From: Polyangiaceae bacterium | Lineage (GTDB): Bacteria; Myxococcota_A; Polyangia; Polyangiales; Polyangiaceae | Length of the DNA: 64,000 nucleotides | Direction of reading: 5' to 3' | Assembly (NCBI GenBank): GCA_016933275.1 | Contig: JAFGBI010000108.1 | Location: 39,369 to 103,368 of the forward strand | Part shown: positions 31,925 to 40,426 of the stretch, one piece after another | Layout: each line of letters opens with the position of its first letter | Position numbering within the stretch: the stretch's first letter is position 1 | Program-made: the position numbers and the translations under genes | Notes under the pieces: model-generated | Told to the model about the DNA's origin: nothing | Database searches by the model: none | Seen by the model: the letters and a program-made list of their open reading frames with translations, nothing else

Positions 31925-33250
31925 CTACGGCGCCGTGAGGGAGGGGGCCAGCCGCCGTGGGCGTTTCCGGCGTGCTTGCCCGCTACTCGCCCGCGGTTCG
32001 AGGAGGTGCACGGGGGATGCCTGCGCACTCGCTTCATCGCGAAGCTCCTTCACGACGACCGCGAGCTGAAAGAGCGAACTCCGCGAGATGCGTCCAATAC
32101 GTCCGGTTTCGAGCCTGGGAAGGATGGCGGCGATGCGCCGCGCGGCATCGGCAATCCGCCGCGGCATGTTGAGCCGCTCGATGATGGGTTCCAGGAACTC
32201 ATGTGCGGCCTGTATGCGATCGCGCTGGCCGCCGCAGGCCTCGCGCATCGGCTCGAGCAACAGGGTGGTGAGGACGACGACATCGTCCATCGCGCCTCCC
32301 GCCGCAGCGCGCCGGTCGAGCGCGGAGAGCATGCGCCAAACGATGCGGGCGTGTTCTTCCTCGTCCGAGAGGTAGGTCGCGACCTCGGGCAACAGAACGT
32401 CGAGCAAGCCCGTTTCCCAGGCGAGCCACATCGACCGATGGGCAGCCCCTTCCCGAAGCAGGCGCAGAAGCTCCTCGAAGAGCCGCGGACGAGCGGCCAT
32501 CGCCAACGCGCCTCGGCATTGCACGATGGCATCATAGACGCGTGGCGAGACGCCAAGGTCGAGACGCGCACAAAACTTGATCGCCCGCAGCATGCGGACA
32601 GGATCCTCCTGGAAGCGTACCGTTGGGTCCCCGATGGTCGCGACCATTCGCCGCTCGATGTCCGGGACACCCCCGACCCAATCGAGGACGCGGTGCCCTG
32701 CCAGGTCGTAGAAGAGGCCGTTGATGGTGAAGTCGCGACGCAGGGCGTCCTCGTGCGCGTCTCCGAACGCATTGTCGTCGCGGATCAGGAGATCCTCACC
32801 CTCACGTGCCTCATCCCCCTGAGGCGCACAGCGGAACGTCGCGGTTTCGATGACCTTGCCGCCACCGAACAGCACGTGGACAAGCCGGAATCGCCGTCCG
32901 ATGACCCGCGAATTCCGGAACAGGGTACGTACGTCGTCGGGGCACGCGCTGGTAGCGACGTCGAAGTCCTTCGGTCGCCTACCGAGCAGCAGGTCGCGCA
33001 CACACCCGCCGACGAGGTACGCCTCGTGGCCATGACGGGCGAGGCGACGGACCACCTTGGCAGCGTCGGGGTCAACGAGACTCTCGTCCAGGGTGATCGC
33101 GTGGATGTCTGGGGAGACGTGCCAACGAGGCTCGATGGCCAACATGGGATCACTCGGATCGCCAGCATCGTCGATGGCGACACGCGCTCGACGGCGCGCG
33201 GCTTCACGCCTGAGCGCGGCAAGTTCGTCGCGCGATACTCGCTGAGTCAT
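31925..33250 (-). CDS. pcnB: Poly(A) polymerase / CCA-adding nucleotidyltransferase
   Basis: 441 residues from ATG 33250. The class II nucleotidyltransferase head is clear: AYLVGGCVRDLLLGRRPKDF with DFDVATSACPDDV giving the two metal-binding aspartates, then RRDFTINGLFYD and VRFQEDPVRMLRAIKFCARL. The C-terminal helical part (RMLSALDRRAAAG, EFLEPIIERLNMPRR) and the basic tail QARRKRPRRLAP resemble PcnB poly(A) polymerase more than CCA-adding enzymes. Products differ (3' poly(A) tails versus tRNA CCA), and I cannot fully separate them by eye; PcnB is favoured. It converges with the FHA gene and is divergent from the YdcF-like gene. Confidence 0.9.
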   Translation of the reverse strand: MTQRVSRDELAALRREAARRRARVAIDDAGDPSDPMLAIEPRWHVSPDIHAITLDESLVDPDAAKVVRRLARHGHEAYLVGGCVRDLLLGRRPKDFDVATSACPDDVRTLFRNSRVIGRRFRLVHVLFGGGKVIETATFRCAPQGDEAREGEDLLIRDDNAFGDAHEDALRRDFTINGLFYDLAGHRVLDWVGGVPDIERRMVATIGDPTVRFQEDPVRMLRAIKFCARLDLGVSPRVYDAIVQCRGALAMAARPRLFEELLRLLREGAAHRSMWLAWETGLLDVLLPEVATYLSDEEEHARIVWRMLSALDRRAAAGGAMDDVVVLTTLLLEPMREACGGQRDRIQAAHEFLEPIIERLNMPRRIADAARRIAAILPRLETGRIGRISRSSLFQLAVVVKELRDEASAQASPVHLLEPRASSGQARRKRPRRLAPSLTAP

Positions 33251-33627
33251 TCGGAGCAAAGAACCCGCGACGAAGGTCGATACGGCCGCCCGCGACGAGC
33301 CCGAACGAGGTTCTGAACTCTGCGACGATCACTCGACCGCGACGGGTTGGTTCAAGGAGGTCTGTGCGAGACGATGGCGGTCCGCGGAGAATGGGACCGT
33401 ACGGCGACATTTGGTCGCGCGCGTCCTACTTCTAGCAGGGCCAGTCCGAGTCCGCCACCGGCAGGTCCCCTGGCCCCTCAGAAACAACGTAATTTTTCTG
33501 GATGGGCCCAGCTCGGGGCGGGGGTATCTCCCTGGTTCGCGGGCTGGTCGGGGGTGAGTCCCACGAAGGCCGTCGAGAGCCGGCTGGCGCCGCGAGCCGA
33601 GAGTTCACTGGAGAGGTCGGAGACGGT
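33251..33627. other. Intergenic region between pcnB and the YdcF-like gene
   Basis: 377 bases between divergent genes. It holds a strong AAGGAGG at 33354-33360 followed within 4 bases by GTG and within 14 by ATG; the GTG frame is only about 23 codons. A hairpin with arms GGGCCAG (33438-33444) and CTGGCCC (33470-33476) is followed by AT-rich GTAATTTTT at about 33490. This could be a short leader peptide with attenuator-like structure, but I have no supporting homology. Confidence 0.35.
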
Positions 33628-34131
33628 ATGGTGGCGGGCGTGGCGCTCCAGGCACTGGTGGTGCTCGGATGCCCGGTCGCACCGGACGGAACCCCCGGGC
33701 CAGCGGCCCGGAGGCGCCTTGAGCGAGCCGTGCTCGCGTACCGGGATCTCCCGGTGCCCCTGGTGTTGAGCGGGGGTAGGGCGTGGGGGGGGGCGGTCGA
33801 AGCAGTGGCATTTCGCGCGTGGTTGGTGGCTCGGAGTTTCGTGCCACGGGGCGCAACCCTCGTCGAATGCCGGTCACTGTCCACGGGCGAAAACGCGAGG
33901 TTCTCCGCCGCATTGCTCGAGGAGCGCGGGATCGATCGAGTCGGCGTCATCACCTGTGATTGGCATATGCCGCGCGTGCTGCGCGCGTTCGCCCGAACGG
34001 GCCTCAGCGTGGTGGCGATCCCTGCCTCTTCACCGAGCGTGGGACCGGTCCGTCGGGGGGTCCGGACCGTCCGAGAGTGGGTGGCACAACCAGTCGATGA
34101 TTGGTGTACGTGGGGTTGGGAGGTGGCGTGA
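33628..34131 (+). CDS. YdcF/SanA-like DUF218 protein
   Basis: 167 residues from ATG 33628, with GGAG about six bases upstream. The DUF218 pattern is complete: ALVVLGCPVAPDGTPGPAAR at the N-terminus, RLERAVLAYRDLPVPLVLSG, ECRSLSTGENARFSAALLEE (the family's S-x-NT-xEN region) and VGVITCDWHMPRVLRAFART (family SDxxHxxRA). Members such as ElyC and SanA affect envelope integrity and may act on lipid carriers. Here there is no clear membrane anchor. Its stop overlaps the GTG start of the HEAT-cyclophilin gene (GTGA), so both are likely made together. Confidence 0.85.
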   Translation: MVAGVALQALVVLGCPVAPDGTPGPAARRRLERAVLAYRDLPVPLVLSGGRAWGGAVEAVAFRAWLVARSFVPRGATLVECRSLSTGENARFSAALLEERGIDRVGVITCDWHMPRVLRAFARTGLSVVAIPASSPSVGPVRRGVRTVREWVAQPVDDWCTWGWEVA

Positions 34132-36350
34132 GGGACCGTGCTCACATCGTGGTAATCGGGCTGATGGTTCTCGGTTGCGGCGGCAAGCCGAAGGACCCGG
34201 GGTCAACTTCGCCGAGTGTTGGCGGGGCGCCACCCCCTTCGGCCAGCTCACCTGCGCGCGAAGGGACGGAAGCCAGGGTTCGCTCACTGCTTGGAGCGGA
34301 GGTGGCGCGAGGATCACGGGCGATCCGGGAAGACGACCTTGCCAACCGAGACGTCGCTGTACGACGCGCTGCCGTCCGGGCCGCTGCTCGCATTGCGGAC
34401 GTTGAGAGTAGCTCGCTGCTGGCACGGGCGATCGCGGATGAGGATCCCGAGGTGGTGGCTTGGGCCGCCCACGGCCTTGGGGCCGTCTGCGCTGGGCGGG
34501 AACGCGAGACCGTGCGTAGGCTGGTTGCCCGCAGCGTCTCGCTGCCCCCACCGCCGCCGGGAGGGGAGCGGGAGGTCCTGGGCACCATCGAACCACGACG
34601 CGCGATCGCCGGAGCGCTGGCCCGGTGCGGCACTCGGGAGGCGGAAATCACGCTGCGTGCTTGGCTCCGCGGCCCTTCGGAGCAAGCGGAGCTCAGCGCG
34701 ATCGGGCTAGGCCAGCTCGCGTTCCGGCGAGGCCGGCTGGACGATGCGTCTCTGGTGGCACTCCTGGATGGAGCCGCCAATCCGGAAACCCCAGTGAAGA
34801 ACGCCCTGCTGGCGTTCGCGCACCTCGAGGGGCTGGGACCGTCCGTGCGGGAACGTCTGATCGCGGTGGCGGCGCCAACCTTGAAGACCCAGGACGTGCG
34901 ACGGTCGCTCGCCATCCGTGCCCTCGGCCAAGCCGGAAGTGTTGGTGCCCGATCGTTGGGGAGAGTCCTCGTTGACGAATCGATACCGGCTTCGGATCGG
35001 GCGGAAGCAGCCCGCCAGCTCGTGCGACTGGGGGCGGACGGGCAGACGGCCCTGGGAGAGACGGTCGGGCAGCTGATCCCGTCGTCCACCGACTTGAAGA
35101 CTCTCTCTTCTCCTGGATGGGCACCGCTCGCGGCCACCTTGGAGGGGCTGGCGGAGCCGGTACCAGCAGCACGCGATGCTCTGGTGCAGTTGGCGGAGCT
35201 TCCCATCGGTGACCAGGTTCGCCCAGCTCAACGACGCCGTCTGGTGTGGCTGCGCTGCGCCGCGGCGGCGATCCTCGCGGGCGAGGCCACCCGGAGCCAA
35301 CGGCTCGTGGCGTGCGATCCGGACCCCCAGGGCCGCATCGGTGCCCTCGCCGCCTTGCGCGTGCTCGATCGCGGGACGATCAAGGGAGCCCGCCATCGGC
35401 GATGGATCGAGCTGGCGAACGCTTCGGACGCCAGCGTTGCCGAAGCCGCGCTCGCTCTGATGGTGCGCCACCCGGAGATCCCGAACCCGCACCTCCAACT
35501 CGTCAAGGCACTCGACAGCCGGCGTACTGGTGTGGTGGCAGCGGCGGCCAAGATCCTGGCAGCCCTGCCGGATCGCGCCGCCGAGGCGTCCCCTGATGAC
35601 CGTTCGCACGCCGAGAGATCGTCGCTGGAGACCCTGGCGGCACCGAAGCCCGATCCAGCAGTCGTGGCCGCCCTCGGGCGAGCCTTCACGATGCCGCAGG
35701 TCAAGAGCACCTTCGAACCGCGGCTTTCCCTTCTCGACGCGGCCGGAGCCCTCGCTCTGCTCAACCTGAAGCCGCAGCTCGAGGCGGACTGTGCCAGCGA
35801 CCAGCTGGCGCCGCGAATCCATGCGGAACGTGCCTTGCGCCGTCTCGGCAATCGTCGGCGATCTTGCTCCGGCCCAACCTCCAAGGGCCCCGCTCGTCCC
35901 ATGAGTCCGCCCACCGTGGGTGGGTTCGAAGTCCTGCTGGTGACTGACGCGGGGCAACTCCGACTGACCCTCGACGCAGCTCAGGCACCCTTCGCAGTGG
36001 CTCGCGTCGTCGAACTCGCGCGCGCGGGCTTCTACAACGGCACGATGGTTCACCGTGTCGTCCCCGGATTCGTGGTCCAGCTGGGCGACCCGGGAGGTGA
36101 CGGCTACGGTGGCTCGGAGAAGGGGCCGCTCCCTTGCGAAACCGGACCGATCCCGTTCGAGGCACTCGCCGTTGGCATGGCCCTCACGGGGCGAGACACG
36201 GGGTCGAGCCAGTTCTTCGTCACCCTCGGCAGCTATCCTCACCTCGAGGGGGATTTCACGAGGATCGGCACCGCGAGCGGTGATTGGGATCGTGCCGTGG
36301 TCGGTGACCTCATCGAGCGAGTCGAGGTTCGCCCCGTCGTGGCCCCCTGA
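34128..36350 (+). CDS. HEAT-repeat lipoprotein with C-terminal cyclophilin domain
   Basis: 740 residues from GTG 34128, overlapping the previous stop. Signal VRDRAHIVVIGLMVLGC has lipobox VLGC, followed by a Pro/Ser spacer. From about 60 to 580 there are helical HEAT-like repeats (for example LLARAIADEDPEVVAWAAHG and RSLAIRALGQAGSVGARSLG). The last 150 residues are a cyclophilin peptidyl-prolyl isomerase domain: RAGFYNGTMVHRVVPGFVVQ, GDPGGDGYGGSEKGPLPCE, GSSQFFVTLGSYPHLEGDFT. The active-site Arg (HRVVPGF) and the QFF motif are present. The fusion suggests a periplasmic or outer-membrane folding factor with a protein-binding arm. Confidence 0.88.
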   Translation: MRDRAHIVVIGLMVLGCGGKPKDPGSTSPSVGGAPPPSASSPAREGTEARVRSLLGAEVARGSRAIREDDLANRDVAVRRAAVRAAARIADVESSSLLARAIADEDPEVVAWAAHGLGAVCAGRERETVRRLVARSVSLPPPPPGGEREVLGTIEPRRAIAGALARCGTREAEITLRAWLRGPSEQAELSAIGLGQLAFRRGRLDDASLVALLDGAANPETPVKNALLAFAHLEGLGPSVRERLIAVAAPTLKTQDVRRSLAIRALGQAGSVGARSLGRVLVDESIPASDRAEAARQLVRLGADGQTALGETVGQLIPSSTDLKTLSSPGWAPLAATLEGLAEPVPAARDALVQLAELPIGDQVRPAQRRRLVWLRCAAAAILAGEATRSQRLVACDPDPQGRIGALAALRVLDRGTIKGARHRRWIELANASDASVAEAALALMVRHPEIPNPHLQLVKALDSRRTGVVAAAAKILAALPDRAAEASPDDRSHAERSSLETLAAPKPDPAVVAALGRAFTMPQVKSTFEPRLSLLDAAGALALLNLKPQLEADCASDQLAPRIHAERALRRLGNRRRSCSGPTSKGPARPMSPPTVGGFEVLLVTDAGQLRLTLDAAQAPFAVARVVELARAGFYNGTMVHRVVPGFVVQLGDPGGDGYGGSEKGPLPCETGPIPFEALAVGMALTGRDTGSSQFFVTLGSYPHLEGDFTRIGTASGDWDRAVVGDLIERVEVRPVVAP

Positions 36351-36373
36351 TCGCCCGCGGGGCCGCGGGCGAT
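36350..36373 (+). terminator. Strong hairpin at the end of the HEAT-cyclophilin gene
   Basis: ATCGCCCGCGG (36350-36360) is followed after two bases by its exact complement CCGCGGGCGAT (36363-36373). The real fold is about nine GC-rich pairs with a six-base loop, starting at the last base of the stop codon. It has no T-run, so it may be a terminator of the U-less type or a 3'-end stabiliser. Confidence 0.5.
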
Positions 36374-36430
36374 TCGGGAGAGGCGTCCTGACGCTACCGT
36401 GAACGCCGGCGAGCGGGTAGGCTCACCGCC

Positions 36431-37207
36431 GTGTTGCTCGCGATCGACATCGGGAACACCAACGTCGTCTTCGGCGTGTTCGAGGGCGAGGCGTTGCGGA
36501 CGACGTTCCGAGTCGAAGCGTCCCGCCAGCGGACCTCCGACGAGTATGCCGTGCTCGTGCGTCAGCTGCTCGTCGCCCACGCGATCGAGCCAAGGACGAT
36601 CTCGGAATCCATCATCGCAAGCGTCGTCCCACCCCTCACCGACGTGTTGGGCAACGCCGTGCGCGAGGGGTTCGCCCGAGCACCTCTGGTGGTAGGGCCC
36701 GGGATCAGGACTGGAGTCGCCATCCTCTACGAGAACCCCCACGAAGTCGGCGCCGATCGCATCGTCAACGCGGCGGCCGCGTTCGAGCGGTTCCGCAACG
36801 CAGCGATCGTGGTCGACTTCGGCACCGCAACCACCTTCGACTGCATCTCCCCGCGCGGCGAATACCTCGGCGGGGTGATCGTGCCTGGCGCGCAGGTGAG
36901 CCTGAACGGGCTACTCGCGCACGCAGCGCGGCTCTCCTGGGTCGAGATTGCGGCACCGCCTCGCGTGGTGGGACGGAACACCACGCACGCGATCCAGTCT
37001 GGAATCGTCCACGGCTATGCGTCCCTCGTGGATGGCTTGGTCCGCAAGCTCGTCGCCGAACTCGGTTATCCCTGTGCGGTGATCGCCACGGGCGGATTGG
37101 CCAACCTCATCGCACGCTTCACGGAGACCATCGATATGGTCGATCCCGATCTCACCCTCGTTGGTCTCCGTATCCTTCATGAGCGCAATCGGGAACGGCA
37201 CGCGTAG
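36431..37207 (+). CDS. coaX: Type III pantothenate kinase
   Basis: 258 residues from GTG 36431. CoaX phosphorylates pantothenate in the first step of coenzyme A synthesis. The ASKHA fold motifs are all visible: LLAIDIGNTNVVFGVFEG (phosphate 1), GADRIVNAAAAFERF (pantothenate-binding), AIVVDFGTATTFDCISPRGE (phosphate 2), YLGGVIVPGAQVSLNGL, and AVIATGGLANLIA (adenosine). Length fits. birA, which often precedes coaX, is absent. A long hairpin follows the stop by 30 bases. Confidence 0.96.
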   Translation: MLLAIDIGNTNVVFGVFEGEALRTTFRVEASRQRTSDEYAVLVRQLLVAHAIEPRTISESIIASVVPPLTDVLGNAVREGFARAPLVVGPGIRTGVAILYENPHEVGADRIVNAAAAFERFRNAAIVVDFGTATTFDCISPRGEYLGGVIVPGAQVSLNGLLAHAARLSWVEIAAPPRVVGRNTTHAIQSGIVHGYASLVDGLVRKLVAELGYPCAVIATGGLANLIARFTETIDMVDPDLTLVGLRILHERNRERHA

Positions 37208-37236
37208 GGGTAGGCTGGTCGGCCACGCCCCGCGCT

Positions 37237-37283
37237 GGCGCAGAAAGCGTGACACCGCTCGGCGGTGGCGACCTTTCTGCGCC
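37237..37283. terminator. Long two-tier hairpin between convergent genes
   Basis: GGCGCAGAAAG (37237-37247) pairs exactly with CTTTCTGCGCC (37273-37283). Inside it CACCGC pairs with GCGGTG around a three-base loop, separated from the outer stem by a 5+5 internal loop. It lies between the ends of coaX (plus) and a lipoprotein gene (minus). The outer stem reads GAAAG/CTTTC on both strands, so it could work as a bidirectional terminator, though T-runs outside the stem are lacking. Confidence 0.55.
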
Positions 37284-37397
37284 GTCCGACGTGACCGACG
37301 AGCTTACGCCGACGAACGCGCACGGTACCCTTCACTTCCGCGTGGGGGTGAACACCCACTCGTCCGGATAGGGGGAGGCTGTACCCAACCCCCAGCG

Positions 37398-38042
37398 CTA
37401 CTTCTCGTAGACCTGCGCGCCCACGACCCCCGAACCAGCAGCGGCGATGATGTCGATGTTCATCGTACCGCCCATCGGCCAGGCCCACTTGTAGCAGTTC
37501 GGATGTTTGCCGATGACCGCCTGGGAACCGGTTTCCTGGTCCTGCGACACCACCGGGGCCACCCCGGCCACTGGGATTGTCCTGAGCTCCATGTTTAGCT
37601 CGGTGATCCCGACGCCAGCGCCGACAACCGTGTAGCACTTGCCCGGCTGCATCTGGATGGGTTTGGTGATCCGACCGCCCGCCGGGCAGTTGGCAGCAAT
37701 TACCGCACCGAGCGGCTTGGCACCCGGCGGAACGGAAGCCGACGACATGGCGGTGATCAGCGGCTGCGCCACGGTCGCCGCGGCAGCGTCGATCTCGGTG
37801 CAAGCCGCGCCCGCAGCCGTCGCCGCGCCCGTATCCGTTCCAGTGCCCGTTCCCGTTCCCGTCCCGGTCGCGGGTGCCGTCTGATAGCCCGTCTGCGTGC
37901 CGGTGCCGTAGCCTGTCTGTGGACTTGTGCCATACGTCGCGTAGCCGGTCTGGGTGTTCGTCTTCTTCTTGCAACCAGCCACGCCGAACGCGAGCCCAAG
38001 GCCCAATACCCCCACGATCAACTTCATGCTCGATCCACGCAT
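37398..38042 (-). CDS. Lipoprotein with Thr-Gly repeat spacer
   Basis: 214 residues from ATG 38042, which has GGAG eight bases upstream; a second ATG five codons later is also possible. Signal MKLIVGVLGLGLAFGVAGC has lipobox VAGC and is followed by KKK. Then comes a Gln/Thr/Gly/Tyr spacer with the repeat TGTGTGTGTDTG. The mature domain (about 80-214) contains IDAAAATVAQPLITAM, PAGGRITKPIQMQPGKCYT and KHPNCYKWAWPMGG, ending GAQVYEK; two cysteines may pair. I do not recognise a named family, but similar domains occur in myxobacterial lipoproteins. It converges with coaX and its start region overlaps the end region of the Lgt-like gene by no more than a leader. Confidence 0.8.
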   Translation of the reverse strand: MRGSSMKLIVGVLGLGLAFGVAGCKKKTNTQTGYATYGTSPQTGYGTGTQTGYQTAPATGTGTGTGTGTDTGAATAAGAACTEIDAAAATVAQPLITAMSSASVPPGAKPLGAVIAANCPAGGRITKPIQMQPGKCYTVVGAGVGITELNMELRTIPVAGVAPVVSQDQETGSQAVIGKHPNCYKWAWPMGGTMNIDIIAAAGSGVVGAQVYEK

Positions 38043-38194
38043 CGGAAAGCTCCTGGTGTCGGTTGAATGGTTCGCACGCGGGGCGACGTTTCGGGCCCAG
38101 CGGCGGAAGGCTAGCCCCATCGGCCCACGCGGGTAAAGGCAATGACAGCGCCGCAACGGTCGATCCGAGGAATCGCGAACACTCGGTCCGCCGG

Positions 38195-39406
38195 TCAGGC
38201 GGGCCGAAGGCGCTTGGCAAGGGGCGTCCATGCCAACGCGACGCCAACCATGGTGGCCAGAGCCGTCCACTGCGCGAAGGATAGCTCGGTGACGAGGTCA
38301 CCAACACCAACCAGGGCCATTGCCGCCCATGTTAGGCAGGCACTCAGCAAGGTCACGACCTGGCTCACACGTCGTGGCGTCCGTGAGGACACTGCTTGGG
38401 ACGGGCCCGCTACGAACGCCGCCGCCGTGACGACCAACCCGAGCCCCAGTGCGTGCGCGGCAGGGAGTCGAGGGCCAGGTAGCCAACGCTCGGGGTCATC
38501 ACGGAGGATCTCGATCGGGTACCGCAGCCCTGCCTCCACGAAGGCGAAGGCGAGGAGCACCTCGCCCGTGAAGCGTCGCCGGTGCCGAACGACGATCGTG
38601 ATGGCAAGGAGAAGGAGCCCCGCGGTCGCGAAATAGAGGGAAACGGGGTGTACCGGCAGTGAGGTGGACGCGGTGGTCGGCACCAGCCCCCGCTCGACGT
38701 GGTCCACCCAGGCGGGTGCACCTCGACCCCCAAGGGTGCTGGTGTCCCATCGTGGAAACGTGCCGAGCGCCACCAGGGCCCGCGGTGTCCCGACCGGCAG
38801 CGGACAACCATACCCACTTCCCATCCCATAGCTCCCGAGGTGGCCCAGAACGATCCCGAGCGAAACCGCCGGTGCCGCGACGTCGGCGAAGGAGAGGAGG
38901 GGTGCCTTCCGCCGACGAAGCTCGACCGCTGCGCCGACCACCCCCCCAAGCAACGCCCCTGGAAACGCGAACCCACCCTGCCCGACATCCAACCAGCTCG
39001 CCACCGTGACCCCAACCCCGGGGCTCTGCAGCACGTAGTCCAACCGGGCGCCAACGAAACCACCCCCGATGGCTACCAGCATCGCCCCCTCGAGGGTCCT
39101 CGAGGGGATACCGTCGATGGATCCCAGCCCTGTCACTAGCCCCCACCCAACCACGAGCGCCACCGCCAGCAGGGCGCCGTAGGTGGTGACGACGATCGCT
39201 TGTGGAAGGTAGGCGGACCCCCGAAGCGAAATCGCAGCGGCAGCACCAGCGACGGCGACCAGGGCGCCCACCGCAGCGAGTTCACGATCCCGGTTCCGAT
39301 AGGCGGCGACGGCGAGAACGGCCCCCAACGCTGCTATCGTACCCAACGCAGCAGCGAGGGGGATCGCCCAACCTGGCAGCGGGATCTCGAGGAGCAGCGG
39401 GTACAT
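38195..39406 (-). CDS. Lgt-like prolipoprotein diacylglyceryl transferase homologue
   Basis: 403 residues with about ten hydrophobic segments. The Lgt pattern is recognisable: GARLDYVLQS, GQGGFAFPGALLGGVVGA (family GGxxxxGGxxG), GHLGSYGMGSGYGCPLP (the Lgt signature, normally GRxGNFxNGExxG), LPVHPVSLYFATAGLLL (family HPTQLYE), and LRYPIEILRDD (family RFxxExxRxD). In the signature the key Arg is His and the usual Asn and Glu are Ser, so catalytic ability is doubtful. The N- and C-terminal segments add membrane spans beyond the standard seven. It may be a specialised paralogue; another, canonical lgt would be expected elsewhere in the genome. It is divergent from the next lipoprotein gene. Confidence 0.75.
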   Translation of the reverse strand: MYPLLLEIPLPGWAIPLAAALGTIAALGAVLAVAAYRNRDRELAAVGALVAVAGAAAAISLRGSAYLPQAIVVTTYGALLAVALVVGWGLVTGLGSIDGIPSRTLEGAMLVAIGGGFVGARLDYVLQSPGVGVTVASWLDVGQGGFAFPGALLGGVVGAAVELRRRKAPLLSFADVAAPAVSLGIVLGHLGSYGMGSGYGCPLPVGTPRALVALGTFPRWDTSTLGGRGAPAWVDHVERGLVPTTASTSLPVHPVSLYFATAGLLLLAITIVVRHRRRFTGEVLLAFAFVEAGLRYPIEILRDDPERWLPGPRLPAAHALGLGLVVTAAAFVAGPSQAVSSRTPRRVSQVVTLLSACLTWAAMALVGVGDLVTELSFAQWTALATMVGVALAWTPLAKRLRPA

Positions 39407-39493
39407 GTGTCAAGCTTCTCGCCGGCCCGTCGCATCGCGGTCAAGGTGAGCGCCGTGCTTGGGAGCACGCAGGGTGGATGCTACCATTCCGCG

Positions 39494-40414
39494 GTGCCGT
39501 GGAGGACCAGTTGCTACGCGGTCATCAGCGTGGTTGGCGCCTGCGTGCCCCCCGATCCGCCGACGTCGGGGGACGCACCAATCCGTCGAGGGACCGCGGC
39601 GGACGCGCCCGCCGGGAGCGGTGGAGCCCCCACCCGCGAGCTGTCTCGGGCCAGACAACGGGGCGCGCGCCGAACCGATTCGGGTCCACCCCGGCTCTCG
39701 CTCGTCGGACCCCGGGACGCCCGGCCCGGTGCGCCCTCCCCTTCCACCCCTTCCGCCGCCCCATCAGCAACAGGATCGGCACCGGCGCCCGCCGATCACG
39801 CGCCCCCCAGCAACAGCGGCCGGGAGGTCCTCGCCGTGATCTTCCGAGACAGCTTCGAACGCGCCGATTTGGGAGAGGACTACCATCCTACCTCGGGTGC
39901 TTGGCACTTGGACCAGGGACAGCTGTGTGGACGGGAAGTCCGCAACCACCCCGTATGGTTCGTCCGTCCTCTGCCGACCAACGCACGAATCGAATTCGAC
40001 GCCGTGAGTCGTTCGTCCGATGGCGACATCAAGGTAGAGGCATGGGGCGACGGTCGGTCTGCCGCCACCGGACGGTCGTACACGAACGCGACGAGCTACG
40101 TGGTCATCTTCGGGGGGTGGAAGAACCAGCTACACGTTCTGGCACGCCTGAATGAGCACGGTGGGGATCGCCAGGCGATCACAATCGATCCCGCGGGGAC
40201 TGCGGTCGAAGCCCGTCCGGTCGTGCCCAACCGCACCTATCACTTCAAGCTCGAACGCGCCGACGGCCGCACCCTGCGCTGGCTGGTGGACGACATCGAG
40301 ATCACTTCCTTCGTCGACCCCGCGCCGCTCGCGGGGGATGGCCACGAGCACTTCGGGTTCAATGACTGGGAAGCCGAGGTGTGCTTCGATAACCTCGTCG
40401 TCACCCCGCTCTGA
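39494..40414 (+). CDS. Lipoprotein with LamG/DUF1080-like domain
   Basis: About 306 residues from GTG 39494. The frame is open back to 39200, but that part overlaps the Lgt-like gene antisense; the internal GTG places a lipoprotein signal at the N-terminus (VPWRTSCYAVISVVGAC, lipobox VGAC). A spacer of about 85 residues rich in Pro, Ala, Ser and Arg follows. The C-terminal 190 residues look like a concanavalin-type jelly roll of the LamG/DUF1080 group: FRDSFERADLGEDY, GAWHLDQGQLCGRE, YHFKLERADGRTLRWLVDD and HFGFNDWEAEVCFDNLVV. Such domains often bind sugars. It precedes the coiled-coil gene by 12 bases. The start has no strong ribosome-binding site. Confidence 0.75.
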   Translation: MPWRTSCYAVISVVGACVPPDPPTSGDAPIRRGTAADAPAGSGGAPTRELSRARQRGARRTDSGPPRLSLVGPRDARPGAPSPSTPSAAPSATGSAPAPADHAPPSNSGREVLAVIFRDSFERADLGEDYHPTSGAWHLDQGQLCGREVRNHPVWFVRPLPTNARIEFDAVSRSSDGDIKVEAWGDGRSAATGRSYTNATSYVVIFGGWKNQLHVLARLNEHGGDRQAITIDPAGTAVEARPVVPNRTYHFKLERADGRTLRWLVDDIEITSFVDPAPLAGDGHEHFGFNDWEAEVCFDNLVVTPL

Positions 40415-40426
40415 ACGGAAACCCTT

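Noticed and set aside
34707..36242. 511-residue minus frame opposite the HEAT-cyclophilin gene
   Set aside because: Cyclophilin motifs on the plus strand settle the coding strand.
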